Shown here one piece after another: positions 8,336-20,266 of a DNA stretch of 64,000 nucleotides. The notes beneath the pieces are model-generated. The model did no database searches, was not told the origin of the DNA, and was given only the letters and a program-made list of their open reading frames with translations. The translations under genes were made by a program, and so were the position numbers. Source of the stretch: Casuarina equisetifolia. Taxonomy: Eukaryota; Streptophyta; Magnoliopsida; Fagales; Casuarinaceae. Positions within the stretch are counted from its first letter, which is position 1; each line of letters begins with the position of its first letter. The stretch spans positions 15,488,501-15,552,500 of the forward strand of contig CM052360.1 of assembly GCA_028551475.1 (NCBI GenBank). The letters run 5' to 3'.

Positions 8336-11281
8336 CATGCTCATAAGATAGCACAAAACCTCATGCCTGTTGTAAATGACACATGAAAAACATAACGGAG
8401 AGTGAAAGACTGCTTTTTTAATATTTGTTGGCAAGAGCAGTCTTCAATTTTACAAATTTACCCCTGCAGCAATATTTTAGCTTCTAGATTCATCGTGAAT
8501 TAAGAAAAAAGAAAAAAGAGTAGGGCCTCGTTTGGTTGGCGCGCTTACGGACCTGACAGTCCCAGAATCATGAAAACAGCATGCTTTTTGAAGCTAAGCC
8601 TTATTCCTCTCCTGCAACAGAACTCCCTTCTCCCTCACTCTCTCTCGTATCAAACTCAGCTTCTGGCTTTGAGCTTCTGTAAGTTCCTCTTTTTTTTTAA
8701 AAAAAAAAATTAATTTCCTTAGCTTTACTTGCACTTTCACTTCCATTCTCAGGACTTCGCTTCTTTCCGTTTCTTCTATAAACTCCAAATCTCTAATTTT
8801 CCTTTTTTAATTTCCTTCTTTCGGAACTTTTCGAGTTTGAGACTAATTTTTTGCCTTTTTATTTCTTTTTTGGGTGAACAGCGCTTGTTTGATAAAGCTA
8901 GTTCGTTATATCTATCCGTTGATCCCGTGAAGGCCATGGCTAAATCAGAGGTGTGTCCAACTGAGGATGAGATTCAGGCCTTTCTAGAGTGTCTGGTTCA
9001 CCCAGTGCTTCCGGCTAAATCTTCTTTACTGGATACCCCTTCGCTTTCTCACCAGCAATCAGTTGCCAAACAGGTGCTTAATCAAGTTTATAGTTATGTG
9101 ATTCTCTCTTCTGATGGATTTTGTTGTAAACGATGCCATCGTCGTGTTCTTGAGTATTTGATGTGGGAGGGTTTATGGTTGGATCCACATGGAAATGATT
9201 GGTTCTAACATTCAAATTATTCATGTGAAGGATTGTTACAAAAAAGTACTATCCTTGTTATGGGGAGCCTGAGAGGGAGTTTGGAGTACCGCTGTATGAA
9301 CTTCAAATGCTATTTATCATAAACACTAACTTTTTGAGGAATTCAGGACTGTTAGATGTTGCACTGATTATGGTGCCATTTTAAGGGATTTCTCAGAGTC
9401 TTTTGAGATTGGATCGCCCATTTCACAATTGACAAGTTTTAGACAAAATGTATAGGCCCACGGTGCTTTTGTTTATTCAAAATGAAGCCAATGGCCAAGG
9501 TACAAAATGCTGGCTTGAGCAATCCACTAAAATTAACAAGCGTCTGATTCCGAGATGCTAAAGTGGAAGTCTTTGAATCAAATAGATTAAATTTCAGAAT
9601 TTTTTTTTCTTATTTGGGAGTTGACAGTTCTTTCATACAGAGAAAACTCGTTTCATTTCATTGTGTTTATGTTTAATAACTGAAGTCACCTGCATGCAAT
9701 GTAGCTCAGTTGTTCTTTTTTCTTTTATCTACTTGCCAATGCATCATTGTTTCTGATATATCGAAGCTATTATTTGATTTGCAAGAGACAGTTTTCTTTT
9801 TTCAGTTTATTGTCAATCAACAGTAAGGTATCTTTTATACTCATTCTCTGTAGATAATGCTTCCTGTATTTAAATAGTACCTAACTCTTGATTCTTTTCT
9901 GTGACCCCAATAAATTCTAAGGGTTGTCTAGATAGCATGATGATTTAGGATTGGCTGGCTAGCATGACAAAGCATGATGATTAGCTTTGGTTCAGTTTTA
10001 GTTTTAATAGAGTTAAGTGTAACATCTTGGAGAATCTTACTTGTGGGAGATCAGTACGTCATGTTAGGGTACTATCTAAGCCCAAATTCTTTGCTAGTGG
10101 ATTTGGGCCTAACAATGACATTGAACAACTTACTCTTGTTATTATTACTTGATATGTGGCTCAAACCACTAAACCTATCACCAGTTACATGTGATGTTTG
10201 AACAAGTATCCCTCATCTATGAGACTTCAATTGCGCCCCTTCAAGTTGCAGTTCAGCTTCTGCTAGCCATTATATATCTTAACATGTAAGTGCTGAAACT
10301 TCAACTTTGGGAGGCTCCAAATAACATACATAATTCTCTCTGATTCCCATGATCACTATACCTTTACTTAACCATGGGTGGAGCTAACATGAAAGTTTCT
10401 ATGTCTCTATTATCAGAAGCTCTGACATCTCAATCAGGGCTCTGAATGCTTTCCTTATTGAGCCATTATTCCTGGTTACTGATTGGGATTTTGGGTTGTG
10501 GAATTTGAGAGTTGACACTTGCTGGAGGTTTTTTTATGACACTTCCATGTTGCATGTTGGCATACAATCTTAACTCAAAAGCTTAATTGAGTAGGTGTGA
10601 GCTAACAGTGAACTTTAATTGCTGTCATTTTACCATATTTAGAGCTTGACCGCCTTCAGATGCTGTGAAAACAATTGAGGAAGTGAGTTGTTTGTGATTA
10701 ACCTGGGGCTATAACTGCTTGCATACGTGCATATGCCAACACATGGTTACACCAGCAACGCATGCACAAATAGATTTACAGATGCATATGTGATCCTATC
10801 CTCAACACTTAACTGCTTGTTTTGCTTTTAAAATCAATTTCTATTAGGTGCATGCCGTTGTATTGCTATATAACTACTACCTCAGGAAGCAACAGTCGCA
10901 GCTAGAAGTTTTGGATTTTGAGGCCTTCTGTAAATTGGCTGTGATTCTGAAACCAACTTTATTGGCTCATGTGAAGCTCATGCAAAGATCCAATGAGACC
11001 AAATTGGATGACTTGGAGAAGCAGCTTTCCCTGACAGAGAAAAGAATCATGGAAGCATGTGATATATCTACAAGATTAGATTCATCAAAAGATGTACCGG
11101 ATATAGAGGGATGGCCAACATCCAAAGTTGCAGTTCTCTTAGTTTACTCAAAGAAGGAGAACTGCTTATTGCTATTTAGTTCCATTAGCCATGGAGTTTG
11201 GTCAGTGATTGAAAAGGACTTGGATGTCTCCTGCTTCACTCCAAAATGCATATCAGATGTTACAAAGAAATTCCTGGGTGT

Positions 11282-12502
11282 GAGTTAAACTATGGGTGTG
11301 AGTTAGAAAGTAGAAATTCCCGTGATAAATTTTTGGATGAATTTGAGGTGCCACCTGATACCTAGGTTCAGATCTTCATTAGAAACAAAAAATCTTTAAA
11401 GAAATTGTAGAGACGACGTTTCTAAGCATTATATTTCTCTTATTTGCTTGTTTTCTTCTACTACGGGTGATTTCTTTTCCTATTTTAAGTTCAAATTTAT
11501 TCCCTTGGCTCTAAAATTTAAGTTTTACCATTTTCCATCAGTGTTTTCAATTTGCTTTTATTTTCTCAACATTTTTATTTACTGTAGCAATACTTTAAGT
11601 TATTTTTTATCTTAAAATTAAACAAAAATAATGAAAGTTACATCCGTACCATTCTTCCTGTGTTGTACATATGAATATATTTAATTGTGTGTGATTTTGT
11701 AGCTGTGCTTCTTGTATAAATGTAGTTTACATCTTTCTGGATGAAATTTCATTATTAGTTGAGTTCATTACCTTCTTTTAAACCTTCAATTGGTAACTTA
11801 CTGAATTCTAGTTTCCTGTTAAGTGGGAAATTTGGGTTTCTAGACCTAGGAGATGAACTGTGACCTAAATGATAGTTGGAGAGAGTGTTAGTTCACCTTT
11901 AAATGATAGTCATTTCACCTTATTTTATGTTCCATATAGTCAAGAATTGATGAAGTTAGCAATGAAATCAAGAGCAGCTATTGGGCTTGGAGAGAATAAA
12001 ATGTGGAAGCTTAAATATCTTGAGCTATTAGAAGTTCAGTTCTATTTGAACAATGTTTCAGGCCTTTTCTTTGTGAGACCAGTGTCGACAAATGGTGTCT
12101 TGGTTGTCATTTTCATCTTTATTATGAGGTTCATTTTTCTTTCTTTATGACCTGCGTTGCAATGCATGCTCAGGGCAGAATTAACTGATTTAATGTCTTT
12201 ATGTTATATATGCTACTTTTGGAAGGATAAGTGACCTGACTGTCAATAATACTTGAGAGAATTAAGGTTTTTCATGTATTGAAGATCATCAAAATAGCTT
12301 ATTTTAGTTGTTTCAGGGAAATTGTTCTTCCACTGTTGTAATTGAGATGCCATTCTCCGCACCCCTCGTTGAAGGAAGCACCAATATGCGTCCACTTGTA
12401 CAAAATATACTCCTTATATTTCTTATCCTTTAACTATTGGTTGTCTAACCTGAAATGCATTTTATAAGGACCACAGATCATAAATCAACTGGACATTTTT
12501 GG
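11282..12502 (+). repeat. Second duplicated gene segment, first copy
   Basis: A 1.2-kb stretch of the plus-strand gene that includes the QELMKLAMKSRAAIGLG exon recurs in the same orientation at 37,317-38,572. Similarity runs from AGTTAAACTA to GGACATTTTTGG at both places. Confidence 0.9.
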
Positions 12503-15500
12503 AAGCATTTATTTATTTGTTATATTCTTGTTTTTTGAGTAGTTTGCAGGGTCCTTTGGTCAGAAAAAGTTCCTCTGGATGGATGACTACCCCAGTTATT
12601 AACTACTTCCATGTTCTTCCTTATGCTGAGATAGTGTCAAGGTGGCTTTCAAGGTGCTCCTAAATTTTCTTAACAAATTTGCTCCATCAATTAGAAAATA
12701 TCTTTTTAAACTGCATAAAGTAATTCCTGGATAATTTTGTGTTTAGTTGTGAATTTGCATCAGTTCAACCCATTGGAACACTTGTAGCATGAATAACATT
12801 TTGGATCAAAGATATACCCTCAATGAAAACATTTTGTCATGTGAGCCATTTTTTTTAATTTGAAATTTTATTTATTTAAATTCTTCCTTCCCCTTTTTGT
12901 TCGGTATGATTCTATGCCTTAAGCATATGTTAAGCTGATAACTGAACCCATTCTGTTGAAGGGAGATTCCACAAGTAGGCTTGGGTCTACAAGAACCTGG
13001 TTGTGTATGCCTTCGCTTTGTGGCATTTGCTGTATATACTACTGGGATATATTTACGGCTAATTTTCTTTCCTGGCATAGAGGTGCAATTGGGAGTTCAC
13101 ACAAACTGGGAAGTTATTATCTATAGTTTTGTCACTATTTTGTTATGTAGGAGGCTATAGACAAGCTGAATAGTGGTTTGTTTAATTAAGTTTGATTAAA
13201 ACCTAGGACTGGCTCAAGCTCTCTACTTGTCTTTACATCAAGCTTGAGCTCAACTGGAATTCTGGCTTGAGTTCTTGGTCGTAGAAGCTGTGAAAGTTTG
13301 GATGTGTGATTATAGAGATCACTACAAGGAAAGCTTTGGGTATTGGGTCCGGAGCTGGCTGTGATGCTCTGGGAAAGGAAGTGGTGGTGACTTTTGGAAG
13401 TTGACGATTGGAGCTTTGGACCTGTGAAAGAAAGAGAAAACTAGAGATAACCATAGATCGGATAGATAAAGACAAGCTAAGTAGGCTAAGCATGAGATTT
13501 AGGATTGAGAAATTGAGACGGTGATTTGAGGGAGTTAACAATAGATGTAAAATGAAAAGAAAGAAACTCTGTAAGTAGCCCCACTAAATGTCTGTAGTCT
13601 TAAACGTGGATGCTATATAGAGTAGTTGGAGCTAGTTGGTTTCTATCACCAGCTGGACATGTTTGATGACCCGTTTATGAAGAGAAAAAATAAATACTCA
13701 AAATTAGCTGTAGCTTAGTGGCCAGAATTTCATGTGGCTGTGGATAATCTTTTTGAACCGCAGTTTAATAGTTTTAACAAATCTTAATTTTTTTTCCCTG
13801 GTTTGGTTTAAGAAAAATAACACAACAAAGAAAAGGGTATGCTGATAGTAAGCAGCAGAAAAAATGAGGTTCTTTTCATCTTGTTAACTTACATGATTTG
13901 GTTAATGAAAGAAAGAGATATATAGATCAAGCTCTATTTTCTAACCTCTAGTTAACTGAAACTTCTCCTTGCTGTATCTATCCTTGAGCGTATCTGCAAA
14001 TGTAGTTGAAATTGAAAATTTGAAAAAGTGTTATTATAGCTGGTAGACAAAGAAATTTAAGAACTTAAGTTATTGATTTATAATTAGTTACATCATATCA
14101 TTCAACTTATATGTTAAAATACTTATTTTAGCAAAATGCTTGCAAAAATATCATAACTATGTCCCCATTTTAGTGTTTTTAACTTTTACGCTGGTAGAAT
14201 TTGCCTAGAGGAAACAACAAATGGAAATGGTTTTTGATGATGTGTATGAGAAATAAAATTAGAAATGTTTTAAATGTTAAATATATATTTCTGTTTGTAT
14301 ATTAGCAATTCAGAAAATATATATGTCTATATGTACGTATGCTATGTTAAACATATACAAGTTAGCTTGTAAATAACTTAGTTCATTGAAATCCCATATG
14401 ACTTCATAGTTTCCTCCTTATTCCATTAAGACCTTTTCTAATCTTACAAGTTAGATTACAAGTTAGTGTATATATTATATAAGCTATAACTTGCTAAACA
14501 AATCAGTAAATTAGTTTCAAATCTTTACAATTGGCATAGATATATCTCTGTTCAATATCCATGGCTAATAAAACGAGTGTCCACGTTAATGTGTTTAATT
14601 TTATTGCATGAATATGCAATATCCTATAGCCTGCAATACTAGGAATCTCCCAGAGTTGAATCCCTACGTTGGCTACAGCTAAATCTAGTCTGCTGATGGT
14701 AAGATAATTCATCCTTTTAATCAGTATCTTCCAGGATCTTTGATAACTCTTCATGCTCTCCAAAGTTTTGATTTTTGTCAGAACATTGATAGGACGGGCA
14801 TTTTATAGGTCATTTCAACTCCAAAGAAGTACAAAAGTTTGCCTAAGTTTTAAAGTATGAAACTGATGCCATAGAAAACTGTTTCAATCTAATAATACTT
14901 CCTAAGTCATTTTAAAGTAATCCACCAGTGCATACCCATAAGTAGAATATAATCTGTATTGCTTTGTAAATAGAAGGTCCAATTACTATACAGAGAACTT
15001 CTCAAAACCATTTTCTTGGTAACTCTTTTAGAATATACAAGTCTTTCTTTAATCAGCATAGGGTTTTTTTCCCTACCCTTTTTAACAGCTAATGATTCAA
15101 ATTGTGAATTTTAGTAAGTGATGTGCTTAATTTTTTCATCACTGAAATGAAGAAAACCACTGAGTCAAGACAACATATATTCTCAATTGGTATTGATTGA
15201 GATATAACTCACTAAGTGCTCTCTATGGTTCAGAAGTGTAAGATCTGAAAAGTGGGATACTTAAGATTCCACTCACAACAGTAATTTTCTGTTGTCTTGA
15301 CTTGCTGCAGTAAAAAAAATTGGGTCTTTGATGGTCTTTTGATCTGGCAGCAGCAACATCTGTTTTCCACTATTGTTTGAGGGAGAAATAGAAGGGCCTT
15401 TTACTTTTAGAGATACCTTCTAAACTAGCATAGCTGGATATATCCACTATTGTTATATCAATCTCTGATACTTACTTTATTTTTCCTTTGTTTATGTTTT

Positions 15501-15926
15501 TATGTGGGAACTACTGACTTTAGCGCAATCTAATGTGGACTTTTGGCAGAAATTCATTGAATTGTTTATATCTATCATTTGGAACTTTTCTTCAGGTAAA
15601 CCAGGGAAGTTACATCATTCAGACTTCTATTTGGTTTAGATTTAATACAGTTTCTTGTATGCCATGTTATTTAGATTTAGATATGTCTCTTTCAAGCTTT
15701 CAGATGAAATCTTAGGCATAGCAAATTTGCTGAGACTTTTGTTGGTCTTGTTACGAACTATATAGTTCTTTTTAGCAAAGTCTAAGTGAAGGGTGTTTCT
15801 TTTGTTGTTTCATTTGCTTATATAATGTGCAGTAGATCTGCCTATGCTTGATATTCCATTTTTGTCTAATTCATTTACTTACCAGAAAGAAGGGAGTTAA
15901 AAAATGCCTACAGGAAAGTTTTCTCC

Positions 15927-16574
15927 AGTAGTTTGCAAAATTTAAGTGTGGTAGAGGAAAATTCAAATGTGAACAGCACTGACAGGACAGAAAAACCCTG
16001 TACTCAAGAAATTCAGAAAAGTCAAGACAGATCTCATGTAGGTAATGGACTGCTGGAGGGTTTTAGCAATAAGACAAAGGGTAATAATATTGAGTCCCCC
16101 AAGCTGAAGGGTGATAGTGGATCTCACATGATTGTTTTCTCCAGTAGTTTGCAAAATTTAAGTGTGGTAGAGGGAAATTCAAATGTGAACAGCTCTGACA
16201 GAACAGAGAAACCCTGCAGTCAAGAAATTCAGAGCAGCGAAGACAGATCTCATGTAGGTGATGGCCTAATGGGGGGTTTTAGTAACGAGACAAAGGGTAG
16301 TAGTGTTGGGTCACCCAAGCTGAATGTTGATAGTGGATCTCACAGGATTGTCTTCTCCAGTAGTTTGCAAAATCTAAGTGTGATAGAGGGATATTCAAAT
16401 TTGAACAGCTCCGAAGGGACAGAGAAACCCTGCACCCAAGAAATTCAGAAAAGTGAAGACAGATCTCGTTTAGATGATGGACTACTGGGGGGTTTTGGCA
16501 ACGAGACAAAGGTTAGTAACATTGAGTCACCCAAGCCGAAGGGTAATAGTGGATCTCACACGATTGCTTTGTGT
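15927..16574 (+). repeat. Three tandem 72-residue coding repeats
   Basis: 216-bp units begin at 15,927, 16,143 and 16,359, each reading SSLQNLSV(V/I)E, then TEKPC(T/S)QEIQ, then DRS followed by GGF or EGF. All three remain in one frame inside the 15,886-16,694 exon. Units 1 and 2 are the most alike. The segment is Ser/Asn/Glu-rich and looks disordered. It is an internal expansion of the uncharacterised gene. Confidence 0.9.
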
Positions 16575-16799
16575 GATTCTCCCAATGGCTTGCGGAATAG
16601 TAATGCAGATGACTCTTTCATGTTTTCTTCCCCATATGGAGAGAAGTGCAAGAACATAGCAAATAGTTTACTAGTTGAAAATCCTGAAGAAAAGGTGAGT
16701 AAATGTGGACTGATTTAAATGGCTCACCAAATAGTATTAATTAATGTTAAGTTTAAGGTTAAGGTTAAGGTTAGATCTTGATTAAGTGAGAACCACTTT

Positions 16800-17320
16800 G
16801 ATTTCATTTTTAATTTTTAAGTCTGATTGTTGGTTTCTGTATATTTCCTGCATTTTAATTTTTTGGTGATCCTTCAGTTATTCAGATCACTTTATCATCT
16901 TGCAATCCAATCCCTACCCGTTCAATTCCCTTCCCAGTCCCGTCGAACCTCTTCCACATAAGGCAGTGGAATGAGGCCTCACCACCCGTCATTGACATTT
17001 ATCTTCTGATGCTACATAGTTCTTGTTCCCACAGTATCTTGATTTAACATTTGCTTTGCATGGCCGTGTCAAAAACTTAACAACAGTTTGTAACTTTTTT
17101 ATTTTGGTTTAAAAAGTCTGGTTGTTGGTTTCCATATAGTTCCTGCATTGTTGATTGTTTAGTGATCCTTTCGGTTATTTAGATCAATTTATTGTCTTGC
17201 AATCCCCAGCAGACATTTATCATGCTGCATAATTCTTGTTCCCACGGTATCTTGATTTATATAACATTTGCTTTTTTATTGCATTGTCAAAAACTTAACA
17301 GCAGTGCGGAACTTTTGTTT
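16800..17320 (+). repeat. Imperfect tandem duplication in an intron
   Basis: The block starting near 16,820 (TCTGATTGTTGGTTTCTGTA ... GTCAAAAACTTAACAACAG) recurs from about 17,113 (TCTGGTTGTTGGTTTCCATA ... GTCAAAAACTTAACAGCAG), about 290 bp apart. The second copy lacks a segment with CCCAGTCCCGTCGAACC. No coding content. Confidence 0.8.
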
Positions 17321-19013
17321 TTCTTTAATATTTTTTATTGAATTATAATCCTTTTTCTCTTTCCTCTCTTCTCCTCTAAAAGTTAGTCCCAACCCCTCCG
17401 TCCAATCCCTTTCACTCTACTTGGTTCCCCTGGCAACTTCAAATTCCAACTAGACAACTACTAACAATGAGTTTTGTTCTCTTTTAAAAATAAAGAAGAA
17501 ACCTTTCTAGGAACGACCAAAAGAAAATCTATTATTTGGAAATTGATCAAAATTGAACAGAATATCGTATCCTTTAACAAATTCTTAGCAAAGCATAACA
17601 CTCGGAAGTCCTTCTGTCTCAAGTGGAAGAAAATCTATTTTGTTCAGATTATCTTCTTATCAAATAAAACTTTCTAACACTGGGAGTCCATTCGTTGCTA
17701 TTTCTTGTTACTCTTACGTTATTTCAGAAATTAATCAATATTCTTCTCTATTTTTATGCCACCTCTAATTAAGTTGGGGAGATCTATTTATTTGTAATTT
17801 TTTATTTATACCAGTGCCACTTCAAACCACATTATATAACTTGGAAGGGAGGGAGCGCTTCTACTTGTAGAAAATTCCGTTCTTAAAATTATCTCAAGGG
17901 AACAAAATAATCAATTTCAATAATTCAAAAGATTTGCGATTGGATTCAATGAGGGCAGGCCTGGCCAGTAGACTTCTCTTTCTATCTTGCTGGGGGATGC
18001 CGGAGGGCGTGGATGGCAATGAATGGGTGACTTTGATCCTGCAGTTAAATAGTTTGCGTATGGGCCAGTATCTGCAAAAACAAAGCTGTTAAGACACACG
18101 AAAAGAGGTCTGGAAGTGAAGGGTAAAGAAGGTTTTGGTGAGGCAACATTGTTGTGGTTGGACATGGTGGGTACCTTGGGATTGTTTACTTGGTTTATGC
18201 GCTTAGACTTTAAGTAAGGGTGCTAATCATTTGAGGCAATGATCATGCCTAGGAAGAGGAAGAAGAGGAAAGAGACTAGAGGAGGGAGTTGAGAATTGGT
18301 TGTTTGGTGTTGGCCATGGTTAGGAATGGTGCTTGGCATAGCTAACAAAAAAATTCGTATGAGGACTTGCAAAAGAGTAGCTGGCAGTTCACACAGCTAC
18401 GAATTTAGCCCCTTGTGATGTGTTTTGGTTGTGTAAATTTATTGCAACTTCATCATATGCAAAATTCAAATGCAAAGTTGATGTTAACTATGTAGTTTAT
18501 TATGTGTGGATGGTCCATGTCAACCAATGGAATCTATTTTCAGCCTGATGTGCATTGCGTTTCAAGATTGTGTTTCTATTTTAAGGGAAAAAAATATTTT
18601 ACTTTCAGTAATTATGCTAGCTACTTTGATTTATTTTTTGTGTCATCTCTTGGGTTGGCAGGATGAGATGGTGGACTGGACAAAGTATTCCTTTACCAAT
18701 AACAAAGCTGCTCAGTCTGGAGCTGAAAATAGAACTAGCAACAACATCCCATCTGTTCAAGATGGGATAGGTGATCATGTAGTGGTTGCTTGTAAATCCA
18801 ACTCAACAGAACTTGACAACTTGCAAAATTGTGCGGCATCAAAGCAAAATGAATTACTACACGCCACCTTGAGAATTCTTCTTTGTAAAAGGGGTCAACT
18901 GGTATTAATTTCATCTTATAACATGTCCTTGTGGTGCTTAGAAAACTTTTTCCTCGAAGTAGGTTGTATATTATATCTTTAACAGTCACATATATCCACG
19001 TGGACAGATATAA

Positions 19014-20255
19014 GGATCAGTATTTTGCAATTGATTGTATGTCTTCCTTTTTTGCTATATGGATGACAGTTGGCCCATATGCATGCAGTGTTTGTTACCG
19101 ATTAGCCTGTTTCTACATCCTTCAAAGTGTTGAAGATTAGATGTTCTCTGATCGGTATATGTCTTAGCATTTTGATCCTGGAGTATCGAAATTAGACCTA
19201 TTTGTTGCTATTGTGGATTCTTCATCTCATACTGACATAGCCATTTTCCGCACTTCAGTAGTTACTTGCTGGGTTGTGATCTTTGCTTGTATTTGCAGGA
19301 TCTGCAGCTGCACCGTATCGAGGATGAGATTGCCCATTGTGCCAACGAAATTCTGAAGTTCTTAAATGGTTTGTTTTCCTCCAAGCATTCTCGTTCTTCC
19401 ATTTATTACTTTGTTATTAATTTTTCGTGAATGAGTAGAACACTCCCAATTAGATGCTTATAATACAGGAGGATCTAAATTTTAATTACTCTGGAAGTGG
19501 ACAATTCTAGCGTAGTGCACTGGTGTTGGGTCCAAGTTACAGGTTATATGCACTCATGACTGTGAGTGGACAGAAAATCACTACTTCGGGGCTCAGATTA
19601 AGCTAAAAGCAGTGCCCTTGAAATGTCGGTTGAGTTCCCCATATGAGGATCTTGGTATCTAAATCATGGGTTCAGGACATTTTAATTCTTGAATATGTAA
19701 AGAAGAATATTTAAAAGGTTCAATACAACTGTAGTTTTGGAACATGGAATGCTTCCTTTGATGGTTGGCATGCAGCCTCAGTTAAAACCAATTCTATATT
19801 ATCAGAATCTCTTTGTTTGTAGAAGTTAAATTACAGATTTTCCATGTTGAATGTCGTTGTATATACTTGTACATGGTTAAGATTTGTATGAATTGTTAAA
19901 GTCATTAAATGCCCAATCTTAACCTCTTTCTGGCTTATTTTTTTTACTTTATCCTTATTAAATGGGTCAAACACAACTGAAACTCACAATTAGTTATACC
20001 AACAAATCAAAACTGAAGATTATTTATTTCATATTCAGCATCGTAGATGAATAGGTTACAGTTTATTATTTTAAACGAGTAGGATATGCTGCCTGCGAGT
20101 TCAGGTATCCTGAAGCCTGTATTTTCTAAAGTTTGTAACTTTTCAAATAAGGAGCGCTGTGCTTATATATTTGTGTTCTTCTTGTTATGATAGACAAGAT
20201 AGAATGTGGTGTTGAAGGTTGTACTGAGGTATGTATTAGAAGTAGTGCCCAAACA
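19014..20255 (+). repeat. Duplicated gene segment, first copy
   Basis: Nearly the same sequence recurs in direct orientation at 30,382-31,631. The pair includes the LHRIEDEIAH exon and the start of the GVEGCTE exon, with their introns. Similarity starts at GGATCAG and stops exactly at GTGCCCAAACA, where this copy meets AGD-related sequence. The copies have diverged by scattered substitutions and small indels, so the event is not recent. Confidence 0.9.
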
Positions 20256-20266
20256 GTATTACCTAC

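Larger units (their letters stand above)
8936..20255 (+). pseudogene. Uncharacterised plant gene, multi-exon, truncated at 20,255
   Basis: ATG at 8,936 (context GGCCATGGC) begins MAKSEVCPTEDEIQAFLECL. Exons with good borders: 8,936-9,073 (ends SHQQSVAKQ); 10,848 to about 11,278 (VHAVVLLYNYYLRKQ, FCKLAVILKPTLLAHVKLMQ, then a coiled-coil-like LDDLEKQLSLTEKRI); about 11,940-12,005 (QELMKLAMKSRAAIGLG); 12,550-12,653 (SGWMTTPVINYFHVLPYAEI); 15,886-16,694 (three 72-residue repeats); 18,662-18,901 (MVDWTKYSFTNNKAAQSG); 19,299-19,368 (LHRIEDEIAHCANEILKFL); and 20,194-20,255 (GVEGCTEVCIRSSAQT). I recall a conserved plant protein of this layout with no known function. The last exon is cut at 20,255, where opposite-strand AGD sequence begins; its continuation lies at 31,570-31,823. 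A 13-bp gap near 12,001 relative to the copy at 37.3 kb suggests further damage. Introns of 1.8-3.2 kb hold no other gene. Confidence 0.65.

Noticed and set aside
7755-8434. Overlapping 100-120-aa ORFs on both strands of the palindrome array
   Set aside because: Palindromic GC-rich tandem repeats open several frames at once; the translations are repeats without family resemblance.
16748-16772. GGTTAAGGTTAAGGTTA run as an interstitial telomere
   Set aside because: The plant telomere unit is TTTAGGG; this is a short GGTTAA repeat of about three units.
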